In this document: in pieces, positions 7,738-18,408 of the stretch | How the letters are laid out: every line of letters begins with the position of its first letter | Numbering within the stretch: position 1 is the first letter of the stretch | Assembly (NCBI GenBank): GCA_002841295.1 | Contig: PHEU01000014.1 | Span: 1-48,348, forward strand | Direction of reading: 5' to 3' | Source: Actinobacteria bacterium HGW-Actinobacteria-6 | GTDB lineage: Bacteria > Actinomycetota > Coriobacteriia > Anaerosomatales > Anaerosomataceae | Length of the DNA stretch: 48,348 nucleotides | The notes under the pieces: model-generated | Told to the model about the DNA's origin: nothing | Seen by the model: the letters and a program-made list of their open reading frames with translations, nothing else | The model's database searches: none | Translations under genes and position numbers: made by a program

Positions 7738-8271
7738 ATGAAGCATCACAACGCAAGAATCGCCGCGGCAGGGCTCGTCACAGCCTTCGCAGTCGTGGCA
7801 GCTCTCTCTGCCGGATTCACTCCCGTCAACGCCACAGCACAGGCAACCGCCGCTGTGGGCGACCTGGTTGAGGCAGCACCCACCGTCAAGATTCCCGTCA
7901 AGGTCGCGCCGACTGCTCAGACTGCAACGCGGCAGCGGACAGCAACGACCATCCGTACTGCCACCGCGAAGGCGAGCAGCAAGTCGACGCTCACAACCGC
8001 GTACAAGTCCTCGACCGGAGAGCTCGGCGATGCCAAGGCCATCCTGGCCGGACTCGTCAAGAAGTACCCGATCCTCAAGGGCACGACAGTGACGATAGGC
8101 AGCACCCCCGGTGGATATCAGGCAGTCGCGTACTACAAGTCAGGACGCATAGTCATCAGCTCGAAGCACACAGCCAGCCTGTCTCGAATCCTGAACCACG
8201 AGGTGTGGCACATCATCGACTGGCGCGACAACGGTCGTATCGACTGGGGCGAGAACGTCCCGCCCAGGTAG
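7738..8271 (+). CDS. Secreted HExxH protein, putative zinc metalloprotease under riboswitch control
   Basis: The 177-residue protein begins with a clear signal peptide (basic MKHHNAR, hydrophobic core AAAGLVTAFAVVAAL, likely cleavage after NATAQA). A Pro/Thr/Lys-rich low-complexity stretch runs to about residue 90. The compact C-terminal domain ends with HEVWH at residues 154-158, then IIDWRDNGRIDWGENVPPR. HExxH is the zinc-binding and catalytic motif of metallopeptidases. Glu172 is a candidate third ligand, as in gluzincins. The domain is small and the protein ends soon after the motif, so activity is inferred, not shown. AAGGGG precedes the ATG. The gene lies behind a c-di-GMP-I riboswitch and converges on a gene for an anchored adhesin. 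Confidence 0.8.
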   Translation: MKHHNARIAAAGLVTAFAVVAALSAGFTPVNATAQATAAVGDLVEAAPTVKIPVKVAPTAQTATRQRTATTIRTATAKASSKSTLTTAYKSSTGELGDAKAILAGLVKKYPILKGTTVTIGSTPGGYQAVAYYKSGRIVISSKHTASLSRILNHEVWHIIDWRDNGRIDWGENVPPR

Positions 8272-8290
8272 GCGCCAATTCCCGCAATCC

Positions 8291-8330
8291 AGAAGCCCCG
8301 GGTCACCCCCTCCCCCGGGGCTTCTCCTTT
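8291..8330 (+). terminator. Terminator of the HExxH gene
   Basis: A 12-bp perfect stem (AGAAGCCCCGGG / CCCGGGGCTTCT) with an 11-base loop lies 20 bases after the stop, followed by a short CCTTT tract. Confidence 0.75.
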
Positions 8331-8351
8331 GCCCACAGACAGAAGCCCGGG

Positions 8352-8381
8352 AAACAAGAGAGCCGCCCGAAGGCGGCTCTC
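8352..8381 (-). terminator. Terminator of the LPFTG surface protein gene
   Basis: A 10-bp perfect stem (GAGAGCCGCC / GGCGGCTCTC) closed by a tetraloop lies 23 bases after the adhesin stop. On the minus strand it is followed by TTGTTT. Confidence 0.75.
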
Positions 8382-8404
8382 CCGTTTAGTACACGAACCA
8401 AGCA

Positions 8405-11400
8405 TTATGCGCGGCGTTGGCGCAGGAGCAGGCCGACTCCCATGCTGACCGCAGCTGCGAGAACCAGCAGCATCCATTCACCGCCGGTGAACGGCAGGAA
8501 CGGCTCGTCGACTGTGACATCGACTCTCCAGTTGGCTCTGTCGCCACCAGGATAGATAACCGCAACGTTGTCGACATGGGTCAGACCCGTCGGCATGTTG
8601 CTGTGAACGCGCATCGTGTAGGTGATACTCCGCGACTCGCCTACTTCTAGCGGAACCAAATCGATCCACTCAAGAACGCCACCGGAGGCGGTTGCACCAG
8701 CAACATCGACCGGCGTCATGTACCGCTGATCGTAGTCGTCCAGAACGGTGACTGATGCAACGACACTGTCACCGACGTTCCTGTACGTCAGCGTGTATGT
8801 GACCAGGTCACCAGGATCGGCGACGCTCTTGTCGGCGGACTTCGTGAGTGACACATCCGTGAAGGGCTCGAATGGCTCAAGGTTACCGAAGTTCTTGTCC
8901 ACAAGTGCCGAGCCGTTCACAACCTCGAAGGTCCCTATCGGACCCACGGTCATGGTCCAGCCTTCCTGCTGGTCCTCGGCAAGATAGTACGTACCGGGGA
9001 GCACACCAGTGAAGCTGTAGGAACCGTCTACGCCGGTTACCGTGGAGGCATACTCGGCAAAGCCAAGGTCTGCATCCGGGAGGGCGCGTGGGACAATCTG
9101 GTCGTCCATCGCTTGATACAGCCCTATGGTCCAACCAGGCAGCCCAAACTCATCCGGAGCATCCCACACGCCGTTACCGTCATCGTCCGAGAACTTGTAG
9201 CCACTCACGGAAGCGGTGTACGTGAACGAGTTCGTCATGTCACCTTCCAGAGTCTCTCCGGGCGACTCGCCAAGAACGTACGTCCTGCCGTCGAGATGCG
9301 CGTACCAGGTAACAGCGCCGATCTCCCACGGATACAGGACTGGCAGCGAAGCGGCATACGGACCCGTGCCCTCAAGATCGAGGTCAGCAGGCTCTCCGTT
9401 GAGCATGAAGGAGGCGGAGAACGTGGTGCCAACCGGCGCTCCCGCATACGTCAACTCGAACGTCTTGGTGTAGATGATCTGATGGTTGCCGAAATCAGCG
9501 CCGGTGATGACTGTCTCGTTGTCGACCGGCATGTCTGCCGGCGAGGCCGTCATCGTCCAGCCCGGCTGCTCCACTTCTTCGACTCTGTACATGCCTGGAA
9601 GCAGGCCGTCGAAGCTGTAGCTGCCGTCAGGACCAGTGACCGTCTCAGCCATGTAGTCCCAACCCAGGTCAACCAGCGGTGCAATGTCGGCACCAATTAC
9701 GAACGGCGCGGCTCTGTAGAGCTTGATGGTCCAACCCTCAAGCGCGGGCTCGCCCTCATCCCAGATGCCGTTGTTATTGAGATCGCTGTACTTGTGACCG
9801 GATATCTCGCCGGGCACGTATTCGAACGGGTTGGTCATGGGGCCGGTGAGCGTCTCAGGACCCATGACGGTCGAGAGCGCCACTTCTTCGGCACCCATCA
9901 TCGCGAAGAACTGCCAACTTGCGATCGTGGTGTCGTACGGGAGCTCCACGCTCGCAGAGTACTTGCCGTTGCTCATCGTGAGCGCCAGGTCGTGCGAAGC
10001 CGCTCCGACCATGTAGCGGACGAAATAGCTGTCAGCAGCCGGCATGCGGTCGGTGACCGTGAGCTCGAAGGTCTTGGTGAGCCCCACGCCGACCTCGGCC
10101 GAAGCCTCGTCGGTTACGGTGCCCTTGTCGCCGCCGAGGGCGTCGACGCCCGTGGCCACGACGGTGTCAGCGGTCGGGGCGGTGATCGTCTCAACCCACT
10201 GATAGTCCTTATGCTCGCCCGCGCCGAGCACGAGCCCGGTGTCGAGCGTCTTATGGACAGAGCCCTCGATGTAGTCAACGACGTCGATCGTGAGCGTCGT
10301 GTGCCCTGTGTTAGTGACTGTCACGTAGTAAGTGACATCACCGGAGTCGGTCACCATCGTGGGATCGACCGACTTCGTGATATCGATGTCCGGACGCAGG
10401 ATATCTGCGTGCGCGTCGTCGGTATCCGAGACAGGACCGAACGCCGTGGTGCCTTCGGCATAGGCGGTGTTGTCCACCATGTCTGCATCAGGCGCCGGCA
10501 TGGTACGAACGATCGCCAGACTCAGGTCCGAGAGGGACTGCCCCGGCAGCAAGGCAACCGGCGCGACGAGTAGGTTCGCTCCGCCACTGAACATCGGGTC
10601 GGTCACGGTCGTGAGGAGCACCGCAACATCGCCCGTGTTCTCGACGTCGATCGTGTAGGTGAGCGTGTCGCCCACATGCGCCACCAGTGGAGAGACGCTC
10701 TTGGTGGTGGTGATCCCGATCGGCTTCTGCTGGTTCACGAAGTCGACGCCGGTGAACACCGCGCCACTCACGATCGCGAACGGACCGAGATGATCTCCGC
10801 TCGGCGTGATCTTGATGTAGTCAGACTGCTCGGCCTCTTCGACCGTGTAGCTGCCAGGGAGAAGACCGGCGAAGTGGAAAACGCCGTCTGCGCCGGTAGT
10901 CATCTGGCCGTAGAAATCGCCATCGCGGAAGAGCTTGATGAGCCAGCCCTCGCCCGGGATGTCGCCTTCGCCGTCGCCGTCCGTGTCGATGTACTTGTGA
11001 CCGGATATCTCACCGGGCACGTATCTGAACGGGTTGGTCATGGGACCGGTGAGCGTCTCAGGACCGAGAACGGTCGAGAGCGCTACTTCGTCGGCACCCA
11101 TCATCGCGAAGAACTGCCAGCTTGCGATCGTGGTGTTGTACGGGAGCTCCACGCTCGCAGAGTACTTGCCGTTGCTCATCGTGAGCGCCAGGTCGTGCGA
11201 TGCCGCACCGACCATGTAGCGGACGAAGTAGCTGTCCGCAGCCGGCATGGCGTCTGTGACCGTGAGCTCAAAGGTCTTGGTCACTGCAGGACGCTGGTTC
11301 CCGACCTTGATCGGACCGACGACCTGATCCTTCGCAATTGTAATAGCCTGCGACAGGTTCGTCGTGAGCGTGAATCCGTCCTTGGCTACCTCACTGAGCT

Positions 11401-12478
11401 TGTAGTCACCCGGCGGTAGACCAGTGAACGAGAACGTACCGTCTGCCGCCGATGTGGCGGTCAACGTGAACGAGTACGACGGGTCGAGGTACTCAAGATG
11501 GAACTCCCAACCCGACAGCGGGTTCTCGCCAGCTTCTTGGGTTCCGTTGCCATTGACGTCCTCGAACTTGAGGCCATCAAGCCTACCCGTCGGAGCCGTC
11601 TCTCTGCCCACAGGGAACGGGACAGTACGATCACCGATGTTTTCGCCATTCCATTCGACGAGCCTCGCCTGTGCGCTGGAGCCGGGATAGCCCGATGCGC
11701 CGAGATACGATGGCGACTGAGTCATCCAGTACGGCGTGAGCGCCAGGTGGCCCTCGAAGTAGATGTAACCGGTTTCTCCCGCAGGAATAACGAAGCCAGC
11801 TGCCTCGGGTAGCTGGGTCTTGAGGTACATGGGATCAGAGTCAACGTCCTGGGAGCTGGGCGAATACGCCGTCACCGACCCAGAGCCGACCTGCCAGCGC
11901 CAGCCGGCGGTCTCATCGACGGCGATTGCACCGCCGTTGATGTAGTCAACCGTGTAGGCCATGGACGGTACCTGGACTGTCACAGCACTGCCCTTGGTAT
12001 TGTCGATCGAGAGCCGGAACGGAATCCACTCTCCCTCGACGTAGCCCTTGACGTCACCGCTGGTCCACTTCACATGCGGAGCACGCGTCCAACCCTCAAG
12101 CTGAACCGCACCTACTTCCGCATACGGAACCACGGTTGCAACAGACACGGCCGTTGGCGCCGAGACAACCGGCGGAACGACTCTACGGGTCTTGACCGAT
12201 GCGGTCGGCACCGGCGCAACCGGATCTTGATCTGAAGGCGCTTCCGTGCCCCTCGTAACGGATGCCTCCACCGGAACCTCGGCTACTGTCGGTTCCTCGG
12301 CAACCGGTGCCTCAGGCTCAGGCACCGCCACCTCCTCGGTAGCCGGTACTTGCGATGGAACGGTCTCTTCAGCGTGTACCACTATGCCAGGGCTGACGAC
12401 TGCGATTGCCAGCACGAGCGCTACGTACGCCGAGAAGAAACGACCGATTCCACCTCCACTCTTTCTCCAGTGCATCAT
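8405..12478 (-). CDS. Large LPxTG-anchored SdrB/DUF11 repeat surface protein
   Basis: This is a cell-wall-anchored adhesin-like protein of 1357 residues. A signal peptide (hydrophobic VALVLAIAVVSPGIVV, cleavage near residue 36) is followed by a Pro/Val/Glu-rich linker containing VVPPVV at residues 100-105. An N-terminal domain of unknown type comes next. Four SdrD-B-like modules follow, each with a calcium-site pattern such as KFEDVNGNGTQEAGENPL and a GSYSF..LLPG..Y.VEE ending. These are interleaved with two DUF11-like domains and three copies of a KTFELT-starting module. A final DUF11-like domain leads to LPFTG (8483-8497), a hydrophobic segment and RQRRA, a complete sorting signal. ATG 12478 has AAGGGG upstream. 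A long leader with an internal terminator precedes it. Confidence 0.92.
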   Translation of the reverse strand: MMHWRKSGGGIGRFFSAYVALVLAIAVVSPGIVVHAEETVPSQVPATEEVAVPEPEAPVAEEPTVAEVPVEASVTRGTEAPSDQDPVAPVPTASVKTRRVVPPVVSAPTAVSVATVVPYAEVGAVQLEGWTRAPHVKWTSGDVKGYVEGEWIPFRLSIDNTKGSAVTVQVPSMAYTVDYINGGAIAVDETAGWRWQVGSGSVTAYSPSSQDVDSDPMYLKTQLPEAAGFVIPAGETGYIYFEGHLALTPYWMTQSPSYLGASGYPGSSAQARLVEWNGENIGDRTVPFPVGRETAPTGRLDGLKFEDVNGNGTQEAGENPLSGWEFHLEYLDPSYSFTLTATSAADGTFSFTGLPPGDYKLSEVAKDGFTLTTNLSQAITIAKDQVVGPIKVGNQRPAVTKTFELTVTDAMPAADSYFVRYMVGAASHDLALTMSNGKYSASVELPYNTTIASWQFFAMMGADEVALSTVLGPETLTGPMTNPFRYVPGEISGHKYIDTDGDGEGDIPGEGWLIKLFRDGDFYGQMTTGADGVFHFAGLLPGSYTVEEAEQSDYIKITPSGDHLGPFAIVSGAVFTGVDFVNQQKPIGITTTKSVSPLVAHVGDTLTYTIDVENTGDVAVLLTTVTDPMFSGGANLLVAPVALLPGQSLSDLSLAIVRTMPAPDADMVDNTAYAEGTTAFGPVSDTDDAHADILRPDIDITKSVDPTMVTDSGDVTYYVTVTNTGHTTLTIDVVDYIEGSVHKTLDTGLVLGAGEHKDYQWVETITAPTADTVVATGVDALGGDKGTVTDEASAEVGVGLTKTFELTVTDRMPAADSYFVRYMVGAASHDLALTMSNGKYSASVELPYDTTIASWQFFAMMGAEEVALSTVMGPETLTGPMTNPFEYVPGEISGHKYSDLNNNGIWDEGEPALEGWTIKLYRAAPFVIGADIAPLVDLGWDYMAETVTGPDGSYSFDGLLPGMYRVEEVEQPGWTMTASPADMPVDNETVITGADFGNHQIIYTKTFELTYAGAPVGTTFSASFMLNGEPADLDLEGTGPYAASLPVLYPWEIGAVTWYAHLDGRTYVLGESPGETLEGDMTNSFTYTASVSGYKFSDDDGNGVWDAPDEFGLPGWTIGLYQAMDDQIVPRALPDADLGFAEYASTVTGVDGSYSFTGVLPGTYYLAEDQQEGWTMTVGPIGTFEVVNGSALVDKNFGNLEPFEPFTDVSLTKSADKSVADPGDLVTYTLTYRNVGDSVVASVTVLDDYDQRYMTPVDVAGATASGGVLEWIDLVPLEVGESRSITYTMRVHSNMPTGLTHVDNVAVIYPGGDRANWRVDVTVDEPFLPFTGGEWMLLVLAAAVSMGVGLLLRQRRA
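9789..10079. repeat. Internal repeat copy 2 of the surface protein
   Basis: This 291-bp segment encodes the second KTFELTVTD module. It matches 10992-11282 with about 19 substitutions and no indels. Such near identity points to recent duplication or ongoing gene conversion. Confidence 0.9.
10992..11282. repeat. Internal repeat copy 1 of the surface protein
   Basis: This is the partner of 9789-10079 in direct orientation and equal length, about 93 percent identical by manual comparison. The two copies are separated by one SdrB-like and two DUF11-like modules. Confidence 0.9.
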
Positions 12479-12713
12479 TTCCAACACCCCTTTTTTAGGC
12501 ACGGGACTAGCGTCGCCGTGCGGCCTGAACATTCCAGCCGGGGTGGTCCTTGATGTGCAGAAAAGCAAAGACCGACCCCGAATGCATGGGTCGGTCTCAC
12601 CATTGACTCCGCGTCGACATCGGTGACCGGAATTTCAGTCGACGCCTCTTCGTCTCCCTCTAATCTCTATGTGCAGATATGTGAATTGATGCTTTCTTGC
12701 TCTGCACAAGTAT
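12479..12713 (-). promoter_or_regulatory. Long structured leader of the surface protein gene
   Basis: From the predicted transcription start (about 12713) to the ATG, the minus strand can form a series of stems. In order these are TGTGCAGA/TCTGCACA (12701-12708 with 12670-12677), GTCGACGC-type GCGTCGAC/GTCGACGC (12638-12645 with 12611-12618), a strong terminator (12569-12597), and a GCACGG/CCGTGC hairpin near the ribosome binding site. I recognise no known riboswitch class. An aptamer-like region before a terminator suggests attenuation control. The gap between lon and this gene (12479-12796) holds no gene. Confidence 0.5.
12560..12597 (-). terminator. Intrinsic terminator inside the surface-protein leader
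   Basis: A perfect 10-bp stem (AGACCGACCC / GGGTCGGTCT) with a 9-base loop is followed on the minus strand by TTTGCTTTT. It lies 82-120 bases upstream of the adhesin start codon with no clear promoter in between, so it probably attenuates that gene. It could alternatively end a readthrough lon transcript. Confidence 0.75.
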
Positions 12714-12719
12714 TCCACC

Positions 12720-12748
12720 ATTAGAGAACTCTAATCTTCGCTGCTCAA
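12720..12748 (-). promoter_or_regulatory. Predicted surface-protein promoter with palindromic operator
   Basis: A -35 TTGAGC and a -10 TCTAAT are separated by 17 bases. The 14-base perfect palindrome TTAGAG-N2-CTCTAA overlaps the -10. The dnaK promoter has a similar TTAGA...TCTAA palindrome at the same position. Confidence 0.45.
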
Positions 12749-12796
12749 GCCCCTGACGGACGGCATCAAGGGGCGATGGGCGGTCGATTCTTGCGC

Positions 12797-15124
<2,328 letters not shown>

Positions 15125-15247
15125 CAAGGCAACGTCCTTTCGTGTCTGCGGGGTCGGTCGTGAGATAATCGTTCCCCAGTACTTCTTCTTCGAACATCAG
15201 TAACCCTGCCTCCGCTCGCCGGAGGCGGCCAACGGGGCGGCCCTATC

Positions 15248-17233
15248 GTGCTCAGAAGACTAGAACAAACCATACTCATACTGCTGCTTTCGGCGATGCT
15301 TGTCGCATCACCGTTCGCTTCTGCTCGCGCCGTGCCTGCATCACAAGACACTACAACGGTGCCCACTGATACTCAGGAAGTCACCGTCCGGGTAGTGCAG
15401 GCGCAACCCTCAGTATCCCCTACTGGCACGCTTGAGGCAGCTGTCGTAACGAATCTCACTGCAGATGCCGAGTATTTCGAGGTTCGATTGCGCCTCAAGA
15501 GCGAAGACGGTCGTCTTCTCTACCAGAAGACCGAGGTCCGCCACAACGCCAAAGCTGGCGAGCTTACCATCAGCTTCACGCGCGAGCTCAAGGACCACTC
15601 ACTGACCGCGGGGCGCTACCCCATCGAGGTCCGCGTGCTGGCGACGGGCTCAGCTGCAACCGAAGCCACGAGCCGCCTTCTCGTCCTCGACAAGACCCCG
15701 GCAACGGTCCCTGTAGCCATTGTCGTGAGGCTCACTTGTTCGCCCAGCGTGGACCCAAATGGTCGCTTCGTCGTCGATCCTGCGCAGTACCCGGAAACCC
15801 GAGACAATGCGGAACTGCTCGCCGATCTCATCGAGAAGACTCCCGGCCTGAGACTATCCTTCTCGCTCTCCCCGCTCCTGGTTGAAGAGTGGGCGCGTGC
15901 AGCAGACGGTTACGAGACTTCCGGTGCCGAAGGCATCAAGACGTTCTCGGAGACCTCTGGTGGCGCCGTCGCAAGCCAGACCACCCTCGATCGCATGAGA
16001 GAGCTCTTCGGCGGCAACCAGGCCGAACTTCTCGACATACCGTACTCCGAGCCCGACATCGCAGGTCTCGCGTCCATTGACGCGCTCGCGGACCTGAACG
16101 GTCAGTGGGCACTCACCGACAGCATCATGAAGTCGGCTCTCGGTGCCGACGTTGCGAGTGGTGCGGCTTTCGCTGGCGATGCGCTGCCAGCCAGCGCACT
16201 TCCGCTTCTTGAGAAGCGTGGCCTCGAGTACGTGGTCTTGTCTACAGCATCTGTGCGATCCGGCAACGCCACGGCTTCAACCGGTGTATACACGCTCCGC
16301 AACGGCACAACTCGGGCCCTCGTTTACGACTCGCGCCCCGTGAAGGCCACCGCCGAGCAGGCCCCCGACGAGTTCTACGACGTACTGTTCGATCGGGCGC
16401 TCTCTGAGAACCCCGGCGAACCTGTCGTCTTGCGGTTTGAGATCGGCCCCGGCACTCGCGACAGCGTCGAGAGCCTACAGCGCGCACTCGCATGGCTCGC
16501 CGAGACTCCATGGACTCAAGTAGTCACCGCGTCCGAGGCCGCAGCGTACAAGACGCCGCGCGACGGTCGCCTCATTCAGAAACTCGCGCCACGGGGAGCA
16601 CCTGCTGGCTACTGGAGCGAAGTGGGAGCAGCACGCATGAAAGCCGATGCCGTCGGCGCAGCTCTCGGCGCGGACAACGCGGGTGCGCGCTCTGCGAAGA
16701 GTGCTGTCTACGTTGCCCAGAGCCTGTGCTGGGCCGGACCGGACAAGGAATATGCGCTCGCCGACCGGGGTCGCGCGTTCGCTGCCTCGGCCATCCGGTA
16801 TGTGGACGACCTATTCGCGACGGTCACGATCGGCGCTCAGGATGTGACTTTGTCAAACCGTACAGGCGCTGTACCTGTCTCGGTAGTGAACGGCACGGGT
16901 ATGCCACTCAAGGTGGATATCGTCACGACCGCCCGCCGCATCACCGTCAAACCGATCGTGAAGCCCGTGACGCTCGATGTTGGAGAGAATGTGGTGACCA
17001 TACCGGTCGACATGGGTTCTGAGCTCTCTGACACGCTTGATATCAGAATCGTCGCCGGCGACCTCACGATTCGTAAAGCAACAGTCAAGGTTCAGGCGTC
17101 GTACCTCGATCGCCTGGCAACACTCGGCATGGTCTTCTTGTTCCTAGCGGGTCTCTTGTGGTTCATCCGCCGTAGAGTGCGTGCAGCTGATGCTGGTACT
17201 ATGCCAGGAGAACCTGAGAGCGATCGACAGTAG
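15248..17233 (+). CDS. Membrane-anchored extracytoplasmic protein of unknown function
   Basis: The 661-residue protein has a signal peptide (ILILLLSAMLVASPFASA), a long extracytoplasmic part, one C-terminal membrane segment (LATLGMVFLFLAGLLWFI) and an Arg-rich cytoplasmic anchor. It starts with a beta-sandwich-like region (residues 40-150). A central region follows with motifs such as LLDIPYSEPDIAGLASI and LRFEIGPGTRDS, which loosely recalls families with a carbohydrate-active barrel or the actinobacterial DUF6049 layout. No catalytic pair can be assigned. The start is GTG. It is divergent from lon, with a GCCTCCG/CGGAGGC hairpin in the 123-base gap. The following PIN-TPR gene begins 28 bases after its stop. 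Confidence 0.7.
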   Translation: MLRRLEQTILILLLSAMLVASPFASARAVPASQDTTTVPTDTQEVTVRVVQAQPSVSPTGTLEAAVVTNLTADAEYFEVRLRLKSEDGRLLYQKTEVRHNAKAGELTISFTRELKDHSLTAGRYPIEVRVLATGSAATEATSRLLVLDKTPATVPVAIVVRLTCSPSVDPNGRFVVDPAQYPETRDNAELLADLIEKTPGLRLSFSLSPLLVEEWARAADGYETSGAEGIKTFSETSGGAVASQTTLDRMRELFGGNQAELLDIPYSEPDIAGLASIDALADLNGQWALTDSIMKSALGADVASGAAFAGDALPASALPLLEKRGLEYVVLSTASVRSGNATASTGVYTLRNGTTRALVYDSRPVKATAEQAPDEFYDVLFDRALSENPGEPVVLRFEIGPGTRDSVESLQRALAWLAETPWTQVVTASEAAAYKTPRDGRLIQKLAPRGAPAGYWSEVGAARMKADAVGAALGADNAGARSAKSAVYVAQSLCWAGPDKEYALADRGRAFAASAIRYVDDLFATVTIGAQDVTLSNRTGAVPVSVVNGTGMPLKVDIVTTARRITVKPIVKPVTLDVGENVVTIPVDMGSELSDTLDIRIVAGDLTIRKATVKVQASYLDRLATLGMVFLFLAGLLWFIRRRVRAADAGTMPGEPESDRQ

Positions 17234-17261
17234 CGACAGGTTTCCCGAGAAGCGAGGCAAT

Positions 17262-18407
17262 ATGCGAACGGTAGTCCTTGATACGAACGTCTTGCTCGCT
17301 GATCCCATGGCGCTCACGTCGTTCCCTGATGCCGAGATAATCATTCCCGATACCGTTCTTGGTGAGATCGACAAGCTCAAGACCCAACGAGTCGACCCCG
17401 ACCTGCGCTTCCGCGGGCGACAGGTCAGTCGAATGCTTTTCGAGTACTCCGAGACCGGCACCCTGTCCGAAGGTATCGAACTGCCGAACGGTGGCACGCT
17501 TCGTGTCGTCGCGTTGCGCTCCGACATGGAGATGCCCGAAGGGTTGTCGAACCGCAGCGCCGATGACCGCATACTCGCTGTCGCAACACAGGTATGCAGC
17601 CATGGGTGCGAGGATCTCACGCTCATCACGAACGACCTGAACATGCTGCTCAAGGCTCAGTCGCTCGGCATCAAGGTGGAGCGACGCGCAGAGGTAGAGG
17701 GCGGCTTCGCCCGGAAGTACATCATCCGGCCGTTCCAACGCTACCGTGTTCCGTTTACGATTCTTGCAATCGCACTAGCCGTCTTTGCCGGTGTGTTGGC
17801 GCTCGCGTTCTACGCGACCAACCTGAGCACGCCGACAGCAACATCCACCCAGATTCCGACTGAGTTCCGAGACCTTCTCTCAGAAGACCAGCGCAGCCTT
17901 CTCGATGGTCTCGTCACGCTGCAGACAGACCCGAAGGATATCGACACCATCAAGCAGGTAGCCAACGCGTACTACAACCTGCGCGATCAGACCGGGAACG
18001 TGGCCTTCGCACAGAAGGCAATCGAGTATTACGGGCGATATCTTGAACAGCGCCCAGAAGACTACGACGTGCGCACCGACCTCTCGGCAATGCACTTCTA
18101 TTCGGGAGCCACCGACAAGGCTATCCAGGAAGCAACCGAGGTCCTCGATGCCAGTCCCGATCACATACAGGCGAACTTCAACCTGGGTATCTTCTATTGG
18201 CGCGGCCGCGCAGACTACAAGGCTGCCGCCCTTCAGTTCAAGACACTGATCGATCTCACCAAGTCCAACGGCGACACACACGTGCAGCTCATCTATAAGG
18301 ATGCCATCACGAACCTCAGTGCCATCGTTGAGGAAGCGGAATCCGCGAAACAGCCGCTGGACCTGGATTTGCTTGGCATCCGCGACTACGTCGGAGGTAC
18401 GATCTAA
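17262..18407 (+). CDS. PIN-domain / transmembrane / TPR fusion protein
   Basis: Residues 3-138 form a PIN-type nuclease domain of the PhoH-associated kind. It begins MRTVVLDTNVLLADP, and LPNGGTLRVV and the end LITNDLNMLLKAQSLGI are family landmarks. Candidate metal-binding acids are Asp7, Glu35, Asp101/102 and Asp125. One membrane helix follows (about 163-186, FTILAIALAVFAGVLALAF), then a TPR region to the C-terminus (AYYNLRDQ, AIEYYGRYLEQRPEDY and ANFNLGIFYWRGRADYKAA repeats). PhoH-type PIN domains are normally followed by an ATPase, so this architecture is unusual. ATG 17262 is chosen on the PIN start and upstream GCGAGGC. It is followed two bases later by trxB. Confidence 0.8.
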   Translation: MRTVVLDTNVLLADPMALTSFPDAEIIIPDTVLGEIDKLKTQRVDPDLRFRGRQVSRMLFEYSETGTLSEGIELPNGGTLRVVALRSDMEMPEGLSNRSADDRILAVATQVCSHGCEDLTLITNDLNMLLKAQSLGIKVERRAEVEGGFARKYIIRPFQRYRVPFTILAIALAVFAGVLALAFYATNLSTPTATSTQIPTEFRDLLSEDQRSLLDGLVTLQTDPKDIDTIKQVANAYYNLRDQTGNVAFAQKAIEYYGRYLEQRPEDYDVRTDLSAMHFYSGATDKAIQEATEVLDASPDHIQANFNLGIFYWRGRADYKAAALQFKTLIDLTKSNGDTHVQLIYKDAITNLSAIVEEAESAKQPLDLDLLGIRDYVGGTI

Positions 18408-18408
18408 C

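Noticed and set aside
8269-8271. Possible readthrough of the HExxH gene stop (UAG)
   Set aside because: The downstream frame soon enters the strong terminator at 8291-8330 and shows no conserved continuation.
9113-10573. A 486-codon plus-strand frame antisense to the adhesin
   Set aside because: It follows the repeat structure of the opposite strand and shows no family features.
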